Source: Membranipora membranacea
Taxonomy: Eukaryota > Bryozoa > Gymnolaemata > Cheilostomatida > Membraniporidae
Length of the DNA: 64,000 nucleotides
Assembly: GCA_914767715.1 (NCBI GenBank)
Contig: OU612068.1
Span: 34,815,541-34,879,540, forward strand
Reading direction: 5' to 3'
Shown here: positions 25,051 to 58,053 of the stretch, piece after piece
Layout: the number at the start of each line of letters is the position of its first letter
Position numbering within the stretch: the first letter of the stretch is position 1
The notes under the pieces: generated by a model
Databases searched by the model: none
What the model was told of the DNA's origin: nothing
The model's input: the letters and a program-made list of their open reading frames with translations, nothing else
Position numbers and translations under genes: made by a program

Positions 25051-26221
25051 CTACTCTGATGCTTTAACTGTTGGTAATTTAGCTTTGGATTTAGCCTGTT
25101 CAGTTTTAGACTTGGCCAACTCTGATGCTAACTTGGCTTTTTGTGATAGAACCTCCTTTTGATGTTTGGCACTCTCGGTAAACTTCTCCTTGGACTGTTT
25201 GGCGCTCTCAGCCAGTTTCCCTGTCTGTTCCAGCACTCTGTCTTTGAATGTGGGAGGCAGGTGACTCGTTATAGCGTATTCTAATCCCTGAGTTGCTTTC
25301 TGCTGGTTGCCCTTATATCTTTTCAATGAAAACTCAAGAATGGGCCGACTCAACCCATACCCAATGTCAGATGCAAACCAAGCTTGCTTATTAATCGTAG
25401 TAGATCCGGTTTTGGCATCAAGTGCGGTGTATACACACTTCTCAATCGTACACTGTAAAAATTAAGTAAGATCCTGTTCATAAGGTCCTGGAGGGTAAAT
25501 GATTAAGGTAAGATAGCTCCAGTGAAATTACTTGCGGTAATGTGAGGTGCCATTAAACTTAGGAGTGGCGAATTTGATATCTGAAGATACCTTGATCTAT
25601 AAATGGGATATTGGTAGCAATGATTGAAAATATGTGAATCAGCATTTACTTTAGATTCATGCATGAAAAGGGACCTACCAGCCATTTATTCATGGTGATA
25701 TTGCGGGAGTATGTTGTGAATGTTTGGTTTACTGGATCTACGATTGATTCTTCAATTATTACGACATATTTTGGTCCACTATAAAGGCGGGCTCCCCAGC
25801 TTGGCATCGGATTGGTTTTTGTCAGCATCTTTTTAGTATGCAGTCTACCATCCTCAACATACCGCTCTAGAACATCCTCTGTCAGCACATGCTTGCTGCA
25901 AAAAGTGATAGTTATTCACTCACCAGATAATTTATAATCATAATATATAGCTGAGATTTATTTCTTAAACAAAAGAGACCACAGAGAGTATGACACCTGT
26001 GTTAACACATAGCGCTAACAGAGATCACTGATGCAGCGGGTTCGTTGATATAAAATTAACATCTGTTTTCAGCTGTCTCACCATTCCAAACAATTCACAT
26101 TATCAAGGGTTCACAAAATTAAAAAAACTCACCTGAATGGATTTGGGTAGCGCTTAAACAAACCGACTGCCACATCTTTCCATGAGAAGTTGAAGTCAAA
26201 GGCGGATCCAAAGAACTTCAT
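25051..26221 (-). CDS. PRELID1: PRELI/MSF1-domain protein, PRELID1-like
   Basis: Family members are intermembrane-space lipid-transfer proteins; PRELID1 with TRIAP1 carries phosphatidic acid for cardiolipin synthesis. Three exons in transcript order: 26133-26221, 25679-25895, 25051-25452, with closed phases, 235 codons plus stop. The start matches the family pattern (MKFFGSAFDFNFSWKDV), then FKRYPNPFSKHVLTEDVL, LTKTNPMPSW, EESIVDPVNQTFTTYSRNI, and the C-terminal EFSLKRYKGN...GLEYAI. The last ~65 residues are a Lys/Glu/Ala-rich helical tail (KQSKEKF, KHQKEVLSQKAK, SELAKSKTEQAK) like the LEA-type repeats of PRELID1, which supports PRELID1 over the shorter SLMO/PRELID3 members. A large satellite begins about 150 bp upstream of the ATG. 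Confident on family, moderate on paralogue. Confidence 0.9.
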
Positions 26222-26372
26222 AGTTCCTTCTGTGAATTTAAATCGAAATGTATGTGAACATAATAAATATGAATTGTTTGTGGCGACTGAGAGTCACGAT
26301 GTGCGAATGGGAGAAAAAAATAAACAAACAATCTGTAGGCCATCGTCCGCCGCTATATTCTATCGGTAAAAT

Positions 26373-27434
26373 ACCTCGATAAGCCCGAATCCTAACCACT
26401 ACGCCACCACACCTTGATAAGCCTGAATCCTGACCACTACGCCACCACACCTTGATAAGCCCGAATCCTAACCACTACGCCACCACACCTTGATAAGCCC
26501 GAATCCTAACCACTACGCCACCACACCTTGATAAGCCCGAATTCTAACCACTACGCCACCACACCTTGATAAGCCCGAATCCTAACCACCACACCTTGAT
26601 AAGCCCGAATCCTAACCACTACGCCACCACACCTTGATAAGCCCGAATTCTAACCACTACGCCACCACACCTTGATAAGCCCGAATCCTAACCACCACAC
26701 CTTGATAAGCCCGAATCCTAACCACCACGCCACCACACCTTGATAAGTCCGAATCCTAACCACTACGCCACCACACCTTGATAAGCTCGAATCCTAACCA
26801 CTACGCCACCACACCTTGATAAGCCCGAATCCTAACCACTACGCCACCACACCTTGATAAGCCCGAATCCTAACCACTACGCCACCACACCTTGATAAGC
26901 CCGAATCCTAACCACTACGCCACCACACCTTGATAAGCCCGAATCCTAACCACTACGCCACCACACCTTGATAAGCCCGAATCCTAACCACTACGCCACC
27001 ACACCTTGATAAGCCCGAATCCTAACCACTACGCCACCACACCTTGATAAGCCCGAATCCTAACCACTACGCCACCACACCTTGATAAGCCCGAATCCTA
27101 ACCACTACGCCACCACACCTTGATAAGCCCGAATCCTAACCACCATGCCACCACACCTTGATAAGCCCGAATCCTAACCACTATGCCACCACACCTTGAT
27201 AAGCCCGAATCCTAACCACTACGCCACCACACCTTGATAAGCCCGAATCCTAACCACTACGCCACCACACCTTGATAAGCCCGAATCCTAACCACTACGC
27301 CACCACACCTTGATATAAGCCCGAATCCTAACCACTACGCCACCACACCTTGATAAGCCCAAATCCTAACCACTACGCCACCACACCTTGATAAGCCCGA
27401 ATCCTAACCACTACGCCACCACACCTTGATAAGC
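26373..27434 (-). repeat. 38-bp satellite (~28 copies) with a tRNA-like A box
   Basis: The unit on the minus strand reads GTGTGGTGGCGTAGTGGTTA + GGATTCGGGCTTATCAAG (38 bp). Most copies are identical or one to two changes apart; two or three copies are shortened. TGGCGTAGTGG fits the Pol III A-box consensus TRGYNNARNNG exactly, and GTAGTGGTTAGGATTCGG resembles the D arm of tRNA-Glu/Asp. No B box was found, so this looks like an amplified head of a tRNA or tRNA-derived SINE. Confidence 0.9.
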
Positions 27435-28125
27435 TTCTTTCACCATCGGAAGTACAGAGTTGTCAATTCTTGGATTTGATTTGTTGTGAAAAGATCTGGC
27501 TGCCTAAGAGCTTCAATTTCTATGTTAATCAAATACTGAGAGTACTGTCTTAAATTTATTTGGCAAAGAAACATATGGACACAGAAACCCTTAGAAAACT
27601 AGTTTAGGGAGGGGACTCTATTCTCAAACGATCAAATGGAAGTTTTGTGCTTAGCTGCTTAAATACGACACACACTCCAAAGGCTTTACTTAAATAAAAC
27701 ACCAAACATCAGCAGTTTAAATAAATTATGAGTGTTGTGGTGAGTACTAGAACTCTGGGGTGGCGCCTCTATACCAAACATTTGCAATATCCCTCCGCCA
27801 CCGCAGTAGAGGAATAAAGAGCCCCTGTTGATGAATGATGATGTACACTGAAATAGAGCAGAGGTAACCAGGGATTGCCTCCCCTCCTCTTGCTCTGGTA
27901 TAAAATGTACAACCTAAATTTTAGTTTTGTTTTTGCAAAACCTGACCAGACTTTTTTTTAGACTTTTTTAAACCTTTTCTTGCAATCACCACTATTACTT
28001 ACTTGATACTTGCCGACGTAATCTCCACTTCTTAGTGTAGAAGGTTCTGGAAATGTTGCAGCTCATGGTCCGTTAACGTTCCGAGATTCAATTGCCAGAA
28101 AACCAGTTCAGGGACGGGGCGTGGG
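27435..28125. other. intergenic, possible 3' end of the adjacent LINE
   Basis: No gene recognised. The 3' untranslated part of the minus-strand LINE that follows probably ends in here, but I see no unambiguous tail repeat. Confidence 0.35.
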
Positions 28126-29980
28126 CTAACTAGGGGGGCAGATATGTCTGCTTCGGGGATCCAGTTGGTTCCAAGAGTGGCTCGTGTTGATGTAGAACGA
28201 GTTCATGTGGGACTTGGTGTTGTGATGGTCCACTCGGTACTGTTGGTTGTGGCGGCGTGCGCTGGTTAGTCGATCAGTCATACAGACATAGTTGTTGATG
28301 TCAGGGTTCACCTCCTGGAAGTGCATGGCTCTAAACAGGCAGAGACGCCTGTGGCTTCGTCGGTCCTCGAGCTTCTCCCAGTCCAGTTTCTGAAGGATAC
28401 TGGTAGTTGAGGCGTGGCTGGTTCGGGATATGTTGAACACAGCACGGGCTGATCTTCTCTGTACTGCTTCAACTTTGGTGGCAAGTGTCTTCGGGAGAGG
28501 ATCCCATGCACTAGATGCATATTCGAGGACTGGACGCACTAGTTGTTTGTAGGCTTTCACACGAAGGTTGGTGGACTGTGGCGGTATGGTTCACTTTATG
28601 AAGCCTAGTGTTGTAGAGGCTTTGCTGGTAATGTGCTCAATATGAGAGTTCCATTTCAGATCTTCTTGTACTTTTACTCCTAGGTATTTGATGGTGTCAA
28701 CCTTGGGGATGACTTCCTGGTGTAGTTGGTAGGAGGGGGGGCTCTGTCTTTGTGCATTTTCTACTGAAACGGACAAACTCACATTTGGAGGGGTGGAACT
28801 CCATGTTCCAGTCAAGTTCCCATTTCTCCAGCTTGCGCAGATCTTCCTTGAGCTGGTGTGACTTATCAGCCGTGGCATATATGATTGTGTCATCTGCGAA
28901 GAGTCTCACGTGGGATGTAACTGAGCTAGGAAGATCGTTTATGTAAAGCAGGAAGAGGGATGGGCCAATGACAGAGCCCTGTGGTACACAGAGGTCACAG
29001 CACATAGATCAGATGAGGCTCCTTGCAATGTGACAGCTTGGGTTCGGTTTCTGAGGAAGGATGCAGTCAAGTTAGTGATTTGGTCGCTTATACCAGCTGA
29101 TTTCATCTTCTGGAGGAGTTTTGGATGCTTTACCTTATCGAAGGCTTTGCTAAAATCGAGCAGGCATGCATCAACTTCCTTTCCTGCATCAATATCTTTC
29201 GAGATGTCCGATATCAATTCAACCAGCTGGGTTTCACAGCTCAGTTTAGCTCTGAATCTGCTGTTGTTGAGGGTGAAGCATTTTGTTGCCCTATATACTT
29301 CATTATATGGCTGGTGACGATATGTTCCATCAATTTGCTTGCAATGCATGTCAAGCTGATAGGTCGATAATTCTCTGGTCTGCTCCTGTCTCCCTTCTTA
29401 AAGATGGGTGTGAAATTCGTATGTCTCCAGTCGTCGGGGACAGAGCAGTACTGAAGTGACATGTTGAAGATGTTGCACAGTGGTCCAGCGAGCTCAGATG
29501 CTGCTTCTTTCAATACTCTGGCACTTATCCCGTCGGGCCCGGAGGCTTTATTTGGTTTCAGGTTTGTCAGTAATTTCAAGACCCCTTCCCTAGCGATGGT
29601 TAGATGTTTTATGGGAGGGAGGTTTGATTGTTGTCCAGCTTGTGTTTTGGTTGAGTCAGCTGTGGAGAAGACAGACTGAAATTGGCGGTTTAGGGCATTG
29701 GCGATACCTTTTTTGTCAGTGATGAGGCGGTGTTGGGCTGGGCCTTGATAGCTGTGATGGTGTTGCTATCACCACGTCTGTGCTTTATATATGTCCAGAA
29801 TCGTTTATTGGTACTCTTTGATTCTTCGTCTTGTTCTTCTAGTAGGTTGTGGACATATTGTCGGTGTTCTTTCCGCATCAGACGTTGGACTTCCTTCTTG
29901 TATCTTTGCTCGGTGTTGACTTTGCCACTTCTTTTACGCAGATTGTCTCTCTTAGTAGTAGATTGTGTCTTAGATTAGTA
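28126..29980 (-). mobile_element. decayed, 5'-truncated non-LTR retrotransposon (CR1/Jockey-like), reverse transcriptase broken
   Basis: Reverse-transcriptase blocks appear in order on the minus strand but in shifting frames: linker (KRFWTYIKHRRGD, 29690-29878), NKASGPDGISARVLKEA and NYRPISL (29241-29579), LLDFSKAFDKV (28939-29349), PQGSVIGPSLFLLYINDLP and the active-site box FADDT (28697-29005), KYLGVKV (28591-28893), and the thumb/C-terminal region VRPVLEYASSAWDP (28126-28560). At least three frame changes, plus an in-frame TGA between 28591 and 28560 where CGA is expected, mean it cannot encode a working enzyme. No endonuclease domain is seen upstream of about 29980, so it is 5'-truncated. 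Clade assignment is by motif style only. Confidence 0.9.
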
Positions 29981-32900
29981 AACTTTTAATTTCGATGTAC
30001 GCATGTTCTCATTGGCCTTAAGCACTGAACAGCTAATAAAGTGTATAAAAAAATCCAAGAAGAAGTCATTTTCCCATGGCTTGAATAGTAGATATGTAAT
30101 TACTTATTAAGTTATTTATTTCATAATCGTACTAACTTCTAGCAAGGTGGTGTAATAGCGAACTCCTTGCTTTTAGCAAGGAGTAACCTCTGTATGTTAC
30201 CAATGATTTATGAGCTCCCTCTCAAGAGAGAGTTCATTGCTGATACCAGTCCAAGAAGTAAAAAGTTTGACTCCTTGATTTTAGCTACACCGGCCCCGGG
30301 GAGAATGGCTACACATGCAGCTCTTTCTTGAGAATAAGTTACAATGGACTGGTAAATTGAACCATCCGCATTTAATTAAATACCTACTTTACATCCAAGA
30401 GATCAAACTCCTTGTTTATATGGAATTAGAGCCAGGTAACAGTTGCTAGTTCAAGGAAATAATATGAACTTTCATGTTATAAACCTCCTCATTCTCATTT
30501 TTTCTGCAAAGGCTCATGATGCCATAGCCTTAAAAGATAGTTAGATAAAGCATTGATGGATTTCTCGATCAGCATTATGTGTGCGGCACCGTTTCTTTTA
30601 TTCTGAGTTGATCTCCAAAGAATATCTCCATAACTTCTGGTGATCAAATATAGTTATCAAAGGTGTAAAGGGGTGTGGCCTAACAGTTTCCTGCATTCTG
30701 AGAAAAGAGCAATATTCTTTTGAGGGAATTGGAGCACTTGATTGTGTTGTTTGGTTGTGTGAGTTAAGAACTGACTGTTAATCTGACCTGAATTGTATAC
30801 ACTTTGATAATATATAGGTAAGTGCACAGTTCATACTGACCAGGATGTGTGATTGGATTGCTTAGTGGGTATTGATATGGTGATGATTGTAACTGTTTTG
30901 CCTGTTCAATCATTGATAATATTATTATAATATTGATTGGTGGTGGACGGGTGGACTGGTTTGGTTACTATATCATTAGTAAGGAGTTACTCCTTACTGT
31001 TAAGTAGATGAGAACAGGGAGAATGAAGTTACCTGAAATTAGAACTCAGTATATATATATATATATATATATATATACTGATTGTAAGAACTTAGGTTAG
31101 TAACACTAACAGCATGTGTTTCTCTGTGAGTTTGTATGCAGAGGTTCCTACACTAACTCATTCACCTCACTACTATAAGAGTAAGATCTTGCTATACTTG
31201 CTTTATCCTTTTATTTTTTACAAGCATCAACATTTCTATTTTCCTCGCTCTTTGTTTCAATTTACTATTATGATGGCAGCTAGCAGGAATTTAATCACAT
31301 CAAATGCATGGTGATTTCATTCAGCTAGGGCTTGCAATGATGAGCATGCAACTCTCTGTCTTCTGTGAAAATAAGCCACAACAAACCGCCAACCAAAGCA
31401 TCAGCAGGGGGTAGAACCAAGGAGTAAACTGCTTGATAGAATCAAGCTCTTTTTTATTAGCGATGTTGTGGGTTTTGTTCTCACACAGACTTGACATGTT
31501 ATGCATCAATGAATTGACGCGTTATTTTGAAATCATTTTGGTTTCCTGAACTGAATTACTGAGGTAAAATCTACAGCTTGCCGAACCCATGCTTTAATAT
31601 GTAAAATTACTGCTGACTTGACAATGAGTAATGCAAGCTGTTATTGTATAATAAAATACTTGTCGCGCTTTATCCTCAGAACCGCATTCTGCTGCTAACT
31701 AGAACTAGGTGTACTTTTATAGGATTAATATCGGTAATACAGCATAATGTACTGTGTAAGAGAAATCGCGTACAAACCACACCTTTATCTTATCCTTGCA
31801 CTCCACTATGTGACCTGGTATCAAAACTACAACATGCTGCAAATAAACAATTGTCTAGGTATAGTATGCCTACTAGTCCTCCCATAATCTGCTGTTATTT
31901 TTATTAGACTAGGGGTTTTGAAGTGATGGGTGGTTGTGCTCCATCACTGTCATATGTATGTAAAGCATATTTGCAGTTTAAATCTCTTATATGGATTTTT
32001 GTCATACCAATGTTGCACAGGATAGAACTATGACAAAGTACCATCAATCATGCACCAATTCCATTTCCCACTGTCCTCTTGCTAGACCGCATTGTTAAGA
32101 AAATGCTGTGTGAACCGGCTCAGATTCGTTTATGATTTATTATGAGAAATTAGAAATATGACTGATATGTTTGAATATAATCTTTACTTTACTTTACTTT
32201 GAATGATTGTAGAGGCTCAGGCTCATGCTTGCTTGATTTATTCTCACTATTTACTGCAGACATGTTTATACATTCCTTTGACTCCTGCTGCGAGTTGCTA
32301 TGGCGGCTAAATAAGGCACTTAGATTATCTAAGTATTGTGTCTGTGTCAGTGTTATATAAAACTTGAATTTACTCTGTTATTTACGGTATTTTTTGTAGA
32401 ATTTTTATGCAAGAATAGCTCTGATGGTTATGGATAAGTAGCTGATCTCCAGAGTCCTACAGACAGTGTATAACGAGCCTGTGTAACTATTCTGTAAGTC
32501 AGGTAGTGACTCTTTATACAGAGTATGACATCACTTCATATTATTGTATAAACTCTACTCCACAATACATGACATTGTGTTAGCCTGATCTATACGAGCC
32601 TAATGAGCTGAGGTCCTCAAAGGAAGTCCGAGTCTATCGCCTGTAGGCTTAGCCAATAGTCATACAGCATTCAAACAGCCATGTTCTAATTCTCACTTTT
32701 CAAAGATGGATTTCATTTATCCAATTTTATGCGGCGGTAGCGGCAGCAGCACATGGTGTCACTAGTCTGACTGCATATAGAGGAAATATTGATCGTAGTT
32801 GTTTTTCTATGTTTGAACAATAATGAATTTGCGTAGGCTTGAAATCAACTGCACACTCGAGGGGTTTCAAATGTTAGCTACCAGCTCAACGCAAGACGGA

Positions 32901-34061
32901 TAATATATTCAGTACTGCCATAATATCACAGACTAAGGATATAGATAGAGTGGTCATCATGAGAAATCTTTACCACTTGAAGTTATCAAAGGCAAATAAG
33001 CAAAGGCTGCAAAAGTGTAACCAGTCATGGTGCTTTTCTGTCAACTTATTACTGACAAGCTGATCTGAGTTTTGTTTATATTATTTTTATTATGTTTGCT
33101 TTGTTTGAAGTAGGTTGTGTCCTTTCCTACTAGCACGACCTAATAGTATAAGGTATTGATAGTATCCATCGACTGTACAACTACAAAGCTGAATCAACAT
33201 CATGACTTACATGGCTGTATAGGGTTATTCATAGGTCATTGCATACTGGTGCATTGTGAATAAGCACTTGACAGACTGGCTTTAATTGTGTGATAGACAT
33301 TATTTTTTAATATACAAGCCCCCAATCAGGCAGACTTGATAATGTGTTCGGGAGTAGTTGGTATGTCGGCAGTAGTTGGTATGTCGGCAGTAGTTGGTAT
33401 GTCGACCATTCTATTGTCAACAATCATCTACAAAATTCTTGCTCTTTTGAGGTCAGGTAACACTGAGCAATGAAGGTTATTTCCTGCTTAGTAGAAGAGA
33501 GGTATTTATCTCTGTCAATGCCTTACAGTATTGCAGGACACGACAGAGCAGTATCTATCATCACCAGAGCAGTGTCTATCATACCAGTATATCTTAATAT
33601 AAACCTCATCAATCCATATCTTGCAAACGCCAACAATATCAAGGACCTTCTCCTTTTTGCAATGCTCAGTTGAGTTGACATTTTGCAAGTCACTCGTACA
33701 ATAGTAACAGGCAGGGTAGATACAAACGTGAATTATATTTTTATCAATATTGTAACTGCTATGACATTGGTTGACTGCACAAACCTAGTACTATAGGTAT
33801 AGGCTATCATTCTGCCCTACAAGTTTGGATCAATGAAAAATTATTGAGCTTCTGAAGTCATGCTTTGTTTAATATTTAGTTACGATAATTACAATGTCTG
33901 TATGAGAATAAGATATTCAGTAAGAATGAGAGGATGATAATACTGTGTGAATATCTCATATACTCTTCAGTAGTAATGCGATGTGAGAGTCCTACAAAGC
34001 TCGGTGACACTAGGATACTTGTGGTGATTACCTTGTGACAGTCCTTGAGTAGATCAGATTT

Positions 34062-34150
34062 CTCCAATGAGTCAGTGACTGAGTCAGTGACTGAGTCAGT
34101 GACTGAGTCAGTGACTGAGTCAGTGACCGAGTCAGTGACTGACTGAGTAG
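34062..34150. repeat. 12-bp tandem array of AP-1-like sites
   Basis: The unit GAGTCAGTGACT is repeated about seven times. Five junctions create TGAGTCA, the consensus AP-1/TRE site. It lies about 0.9 kb upstream of the PMCA start codon. Regulatory function is inference. Confidence 0.6.
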
Positions 34151-34379
34151 TTGTGTTTGAGTAACTTCTTGTTTACTAAGAGACTTCCAGGTCCTAACTT
34201 CTTCCTCCTCCTTCCTCCTAACTTGTATGAAATTATCGCTTTGTTGTTAAATTAACTTTATGAGCCTCATCTTAGTATCTTAGCAATCATATCAAGGCAC
34301 ATCTACCGCGGCCGACTGACAGAGTGCTCAGATTCATGCAGAAATTGTATATCAAATATAATCAGAAATGTTGATCAGA

Positions 34380-34590
34380 ATTTATCAAACACTGACTCTG
34401 TGTATGACTGTGTATGACTCTGTGTTTGACTCGGTGTTTGACTCTGTGTTTGACTCTGTGTATGACTCTGTGTTTGACTCTGTGTTTGACTCGGTGTTTT
34501 ACTCGTTCTATGACTCGGTGTATGACTTGACTGTGACTATGACTGTGTTTGGCGTTGTGTTTGACTCTGTGTTTGAGTTAGAGTAATAAG
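34380..34590. repeat. 12-bp tandem repeat
   Basis: About 16 degenerate copies of GACTCTGTGTTT, with GACTCGGTGTTT and TATGACTCTG variants. It is probably related to the 34062 array, since both are built around TGACTC/GAGTCA words. Confidence 0.85.
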
Positions 34591-35051
34591 GGTACTTGTG
34601 TACTCAATGTCAGCACTTATGAGGCTACTTGAGGCTGTACTCAGCGGATATTATTGATTTTACACCCAGGCAGTATTCTACATATTAAAAATAGCAGCAG
34701 AGCAAACTTACTGATTATGTCATACACTGAAGAGGCAGAATTATCGGTGGCTTTTTGTAAATTTACCAGAATCACTGCCTTTAACTGCCTGCTATGAACA
34801 AGCAGCTCGCAAACTAGAGATTCCCAAACCTGATCAACATTACTTTTAATTCAGCTTTTAAACTGATTATTCCCGACTAAAATTCTGATTTCGATAACAG
34901 AATAAAAACACTGTTGTATACTCTCCTTTCTTTCAGGACAAGAAGAAAGGCAACCTTTCATACGCATCAAGATTAATGTGTAATGACATAAATTTTCTTA
35001 TCTTTGATAGCCTTCCGCATTCATTGAGGAGCAGCATCAGCATCACACAGT

Positions 35052-55084
<20,033 letters not shown>

Positions 55085-55526
55085 TGATGAAGGAGCTTGT
55101 GACCTCCATTTTGTTACAGTGGATTGTCTCAAACATGGGCTGTCCATAAGATGGGATTTTTAAGTCTTGGACTCTCATCCTCATTGAAACTAGTCATTCA
55201 TGAATCAAAATGATTTTTGAGTCCTTTTGGAGCTTAGTCTCATAAGATACGCTCCTAGTGTGTTTGAAACCAGAAATTTCAGTCTCTATATTTTTTCTTC
55301 CCTTGTGCTCCATTCTTTACAGCTCACATATATCTTATATTCACTCTTTCTATCACTTACTGTGGTTTCTTAGCGTTATGTTTATGTGTGATTCCCTAGA
55401 TGGTCAAGGTTGTGTAGATTGTATCCTCTAGATCCTTCCTTTCATAACGTCACCATTCTCATGTCTGACTACTGCACACACTTATACTTACTGAATGGAT
55501 TATAGTATGAGGCTTCCTTCCCTTAG

Positions 55527-55580
55527 ATACCTCTAGAGAAAGAGATCACCACTAGACGTGTCTCGGTGGGTACTAGTTAA
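55527..55580 (+). CDS. possible short alternative PMCA 3' exon (tail C)
   Basis: Acceptor TTCCCTTCCCTTAG, then 17 codons in phase (IPLEKEITTRRVSVGTS) and TAA, with AATAAA 26 bp further on. RRVS fits the PKA consensus. So short a reading could arise by chance. Confidence 0.3.
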   Translation: MPLEKEITTRRVSVGTS

Positions 55581-55605
55581 CATCGGCAGCATGAATTACC
55601 TGTGC

Positions 55606-55611
55606 AATAAA
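55606..55611 (+). promoter_or_regulatory. polyadenylation signal AATAAA
   Basis: Canonical hexamer downstream of PMCA tails B and C and upstream of tail D. Confidence 0.5.
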
Positions 55612-55963
55612 CCCTCTACATTTAGATATTTCATAGCACTGATCTTCTATCCATGTCTTGAAGTTGGAGATCACAACTTATGGCTACTTCTCCATCATTC
55701 CTCCTCACGGTCTACTCAGCAAAAAGTGAAATGTCCGTCATGTCTAACTCTGCTATACTACTCTGCTATAGGGAAAGCTCTAATCATAGACAACAGGGTA
55801 ATCTGGGGTAATAGGATGTGCTCATCTGTCAGTAGAGAATCATGCATGAGTAAAACAGAACTGCTTTTTACAGGCAGCGTTAAATCTTTTATTGTTGCAT
55901 GACTAGCGCCGCTTTACTTGTGTGATTGTGATTATCAGTTCTCTTTATCATGTGGATTTGTAG

Positions 55964-56152
55964 ATACGTGTAGTCAATGCCTTCCGGATGCATCTAGATA
56001 ATCAAAGTAATTTGAGCTCGGCATCCGCCAGATCACTAAGACTAAGAAGCTCCACTCTGAACCCACAAAATGCCTCACCTGCTGCTGCTGATCATGACGG
56101 CAGCATTTTAGACAAGTCTAACTCTAGCTTGAAGCCGCCGATGTCTCAGTAA
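55964..56152 (+). CDS. ATP2B: alternative PMCA 3' exon (tail D, calmodulin-binding)
   Basis: Acceptor TGTGGATTTGTAG, then 62 codons and TAA. It opens IRVVNAFRMHLDN, the closest match in the window to the vertebrate calmodulin-binding continuation, and then diverges into a Ser/Asn-rich tail ending KPPMSQ. Because tail B encodes the same helix region, the two must be mutually exclusive. AATAAA follows at 56281-56286. Confidence 0.8.
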   Translation: MRVVNAFRMHLDNQSNLSSASARSLRLRSSTLNPQNASPAAADHDGSILDKSNSSLKPPMSQ

Positions 56153-56280
56153 TTAGTCTCTTGGTAATGAGCTGACTGCTTGGCTTCTCTAGAATATGCA
56201 AGTTGTAGAATTAACACACATCCTTGACCTAAGCACACAGATATCAAATATTACCTGGGAGTAATCTCCTCTCAATTACC

Positions 56281-56286
56281 AATAAA
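56281..56286 (+). promoter_or_regulatory. polyadenylation signal AATAAA
   Basis: Canonical hexamer 129 bp after the stop codon of PMCA tail D. Confidence 0.55.
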
Positions 56287-58053
56287 ACTTTGAAATATTT
56301 GAACCATGCCTTTGATGACACCAGTCAATAGGGTTGCCATTTCCTGCTCTGGATTTTCTCATTCCACACTGCCACTTATCAGGCATCCTAGTCATGCATG
56401 CCCACGGGCAGAGCGTTCTTGGCAGAGCTTAACTTTTTATATGCACCAACCAACTCCACATCCACCTATTTTATGCATGTCCTCTTTATTTTGTCCATAT
56501 TGTGATTTTTTTCTGTTTGATAATATGTACTTCATAGATCATGTCTGATATTAAATTACTTTGGAATTGTAGAAGCATTTTTGTATATAAATAATTCTTT
56601 TTCTCTCGCTATATGAGTGTAGATACTTTGTCGCATCAAATATAGCATTGCATGATAGAATGAATAGATGTAGTCTACCCTTGACTCTTGCTTTTCTTCA
56701 CTAATACACCATCAAGTATTTATTCTATTGTTACTGAACACTGGTGAGAAAGAGATCAAAAGGGACACTGCACTGCATGCTGTTCAAAATACTTCACCAA
56801 TGGAGTAAATGATGATTTCTCCTGCTCTTTCTTGTATTATTTGGTTTTTTTTACATAATCAAACTGGCCATATTACTAATTCTAATCATACATGTGGATT
56901 TGTTAGAGGGTTTGTTGTTTGTATGTTAATATTTAGCTTTTGGTTTGATACTAGTTATTGATTATACTGTACTTAATCAATTTTGAGACCATTATTTCTC
57001 ATTAAATCAAAACATAAAACACTAAAATATCTACTGGAACTCTTTGCTTTCTTATCAAGACTGAACGGACAGCCTTTTTCTTCATCCCCCCCCCCCCCCG
57101 AGTATTGTTGAAGGGTGATTGTACCTTGATCTCTACCGAGCATGTCATCTAGAGTTGTGCTCTCTATTTCCATGAATGTTGAGGGGAGTCACTGTTCAAT
57201 GATCAAATTTAATTGATGTTAAACCTCGGACACAGTCAGAATCTATGAATATCCCAAGCCATTTCTTGTCAACATTGATCACTAAAGCATTCCACAGTGT
57301 ACTTCCGAGCAGTTAAATTTTCTTCTGTTCATAAAACAGGTTTTCTATTCCTGTGTGTGAGCATTGTGTGCATCCGTGAGTGTCATATCATATAAAATTA
57401 CCATTAAAACACCTCCAAGGTTTGTTACTGCCATCTCTTCATCCATAACAACATCCACACATAAAATATTTTATTATCGGCTTCCTAACTGATCATTATT
57501 ATAACTGGCCAGTTTTTATGCCTACTTGGCATTGCATTGATCTACAAATTATATATAGTCTCTGTTTTTGTCACTAACTGTTCATCCGTCATTTCTTAAG
57601 GCGATTGTAGATTCACAGCTTTATAGATTATATGTAGGGACATGCCGAGCCTCCAGGCATACAATCCTTGTAGTTTATTCATTTCTCATCCCAACCTGTC
57701 TTGCAAAGCTATAACCATCAAGTATTTTATAAAAAGAACGATTGTTAAGCCTTCCAAGATGCAAAACCTTACCTAGCATCTGAATCCTCTGGCTGTATGC
57801 GTTATATCCCGTCACTGTATTCTCTGTCATCTACCTGCACATCATAGACACTTTCTACCGCTGCAGTGATTTTGTCTTCTCAGACAAAATCTGGTGACTG
57901 GCGGATATTCCAAATTACAAGTCCCTAATATTGTACAGTGTCTACTACAGGTGTAGATTGATGCCTGATTGATGCCTGATTGATGCCTGATTGATGCCTG
58001 ATTGATGTGTGTATCCCTTTTTCCTATCTCACCCTCTCTAGTCGTGTTTCTAG
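56287..58053. other. PMCA 3' region between alternative exons
   Basis: No exon recognised. A run of C (about 57088-57099) and, at 57958-58005, about five copies of TGATTGATGCC are the only repeats noticed. Confidence 0.4.

Larger units (their letters stand above)
29981..35010. other. 5 kb intergenic region upstream of the Ca2+-ATPase gene
   Basis: No exon recognised on either strand. It holds short AGGAGTTACTCCTTACT-type fragments (about 30170 and 30980), an AT hairpin with CAGTATATAT...ATATATACTG (about 31048-31080), three copies of GTAGTTGGTATGTCGGCA (33355-33405), and two 12-bp arrays described separately. The promoter and any non-coding first exon of the PMCA gene should lie in the right part. 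Confidence 0.45.

Noticed and set aside
26373-27434. CRISPR-like array of regular 38-bp units
   Set aside because: There are no variable spacers; the entire unit repeats, and the context is an animal gene region.
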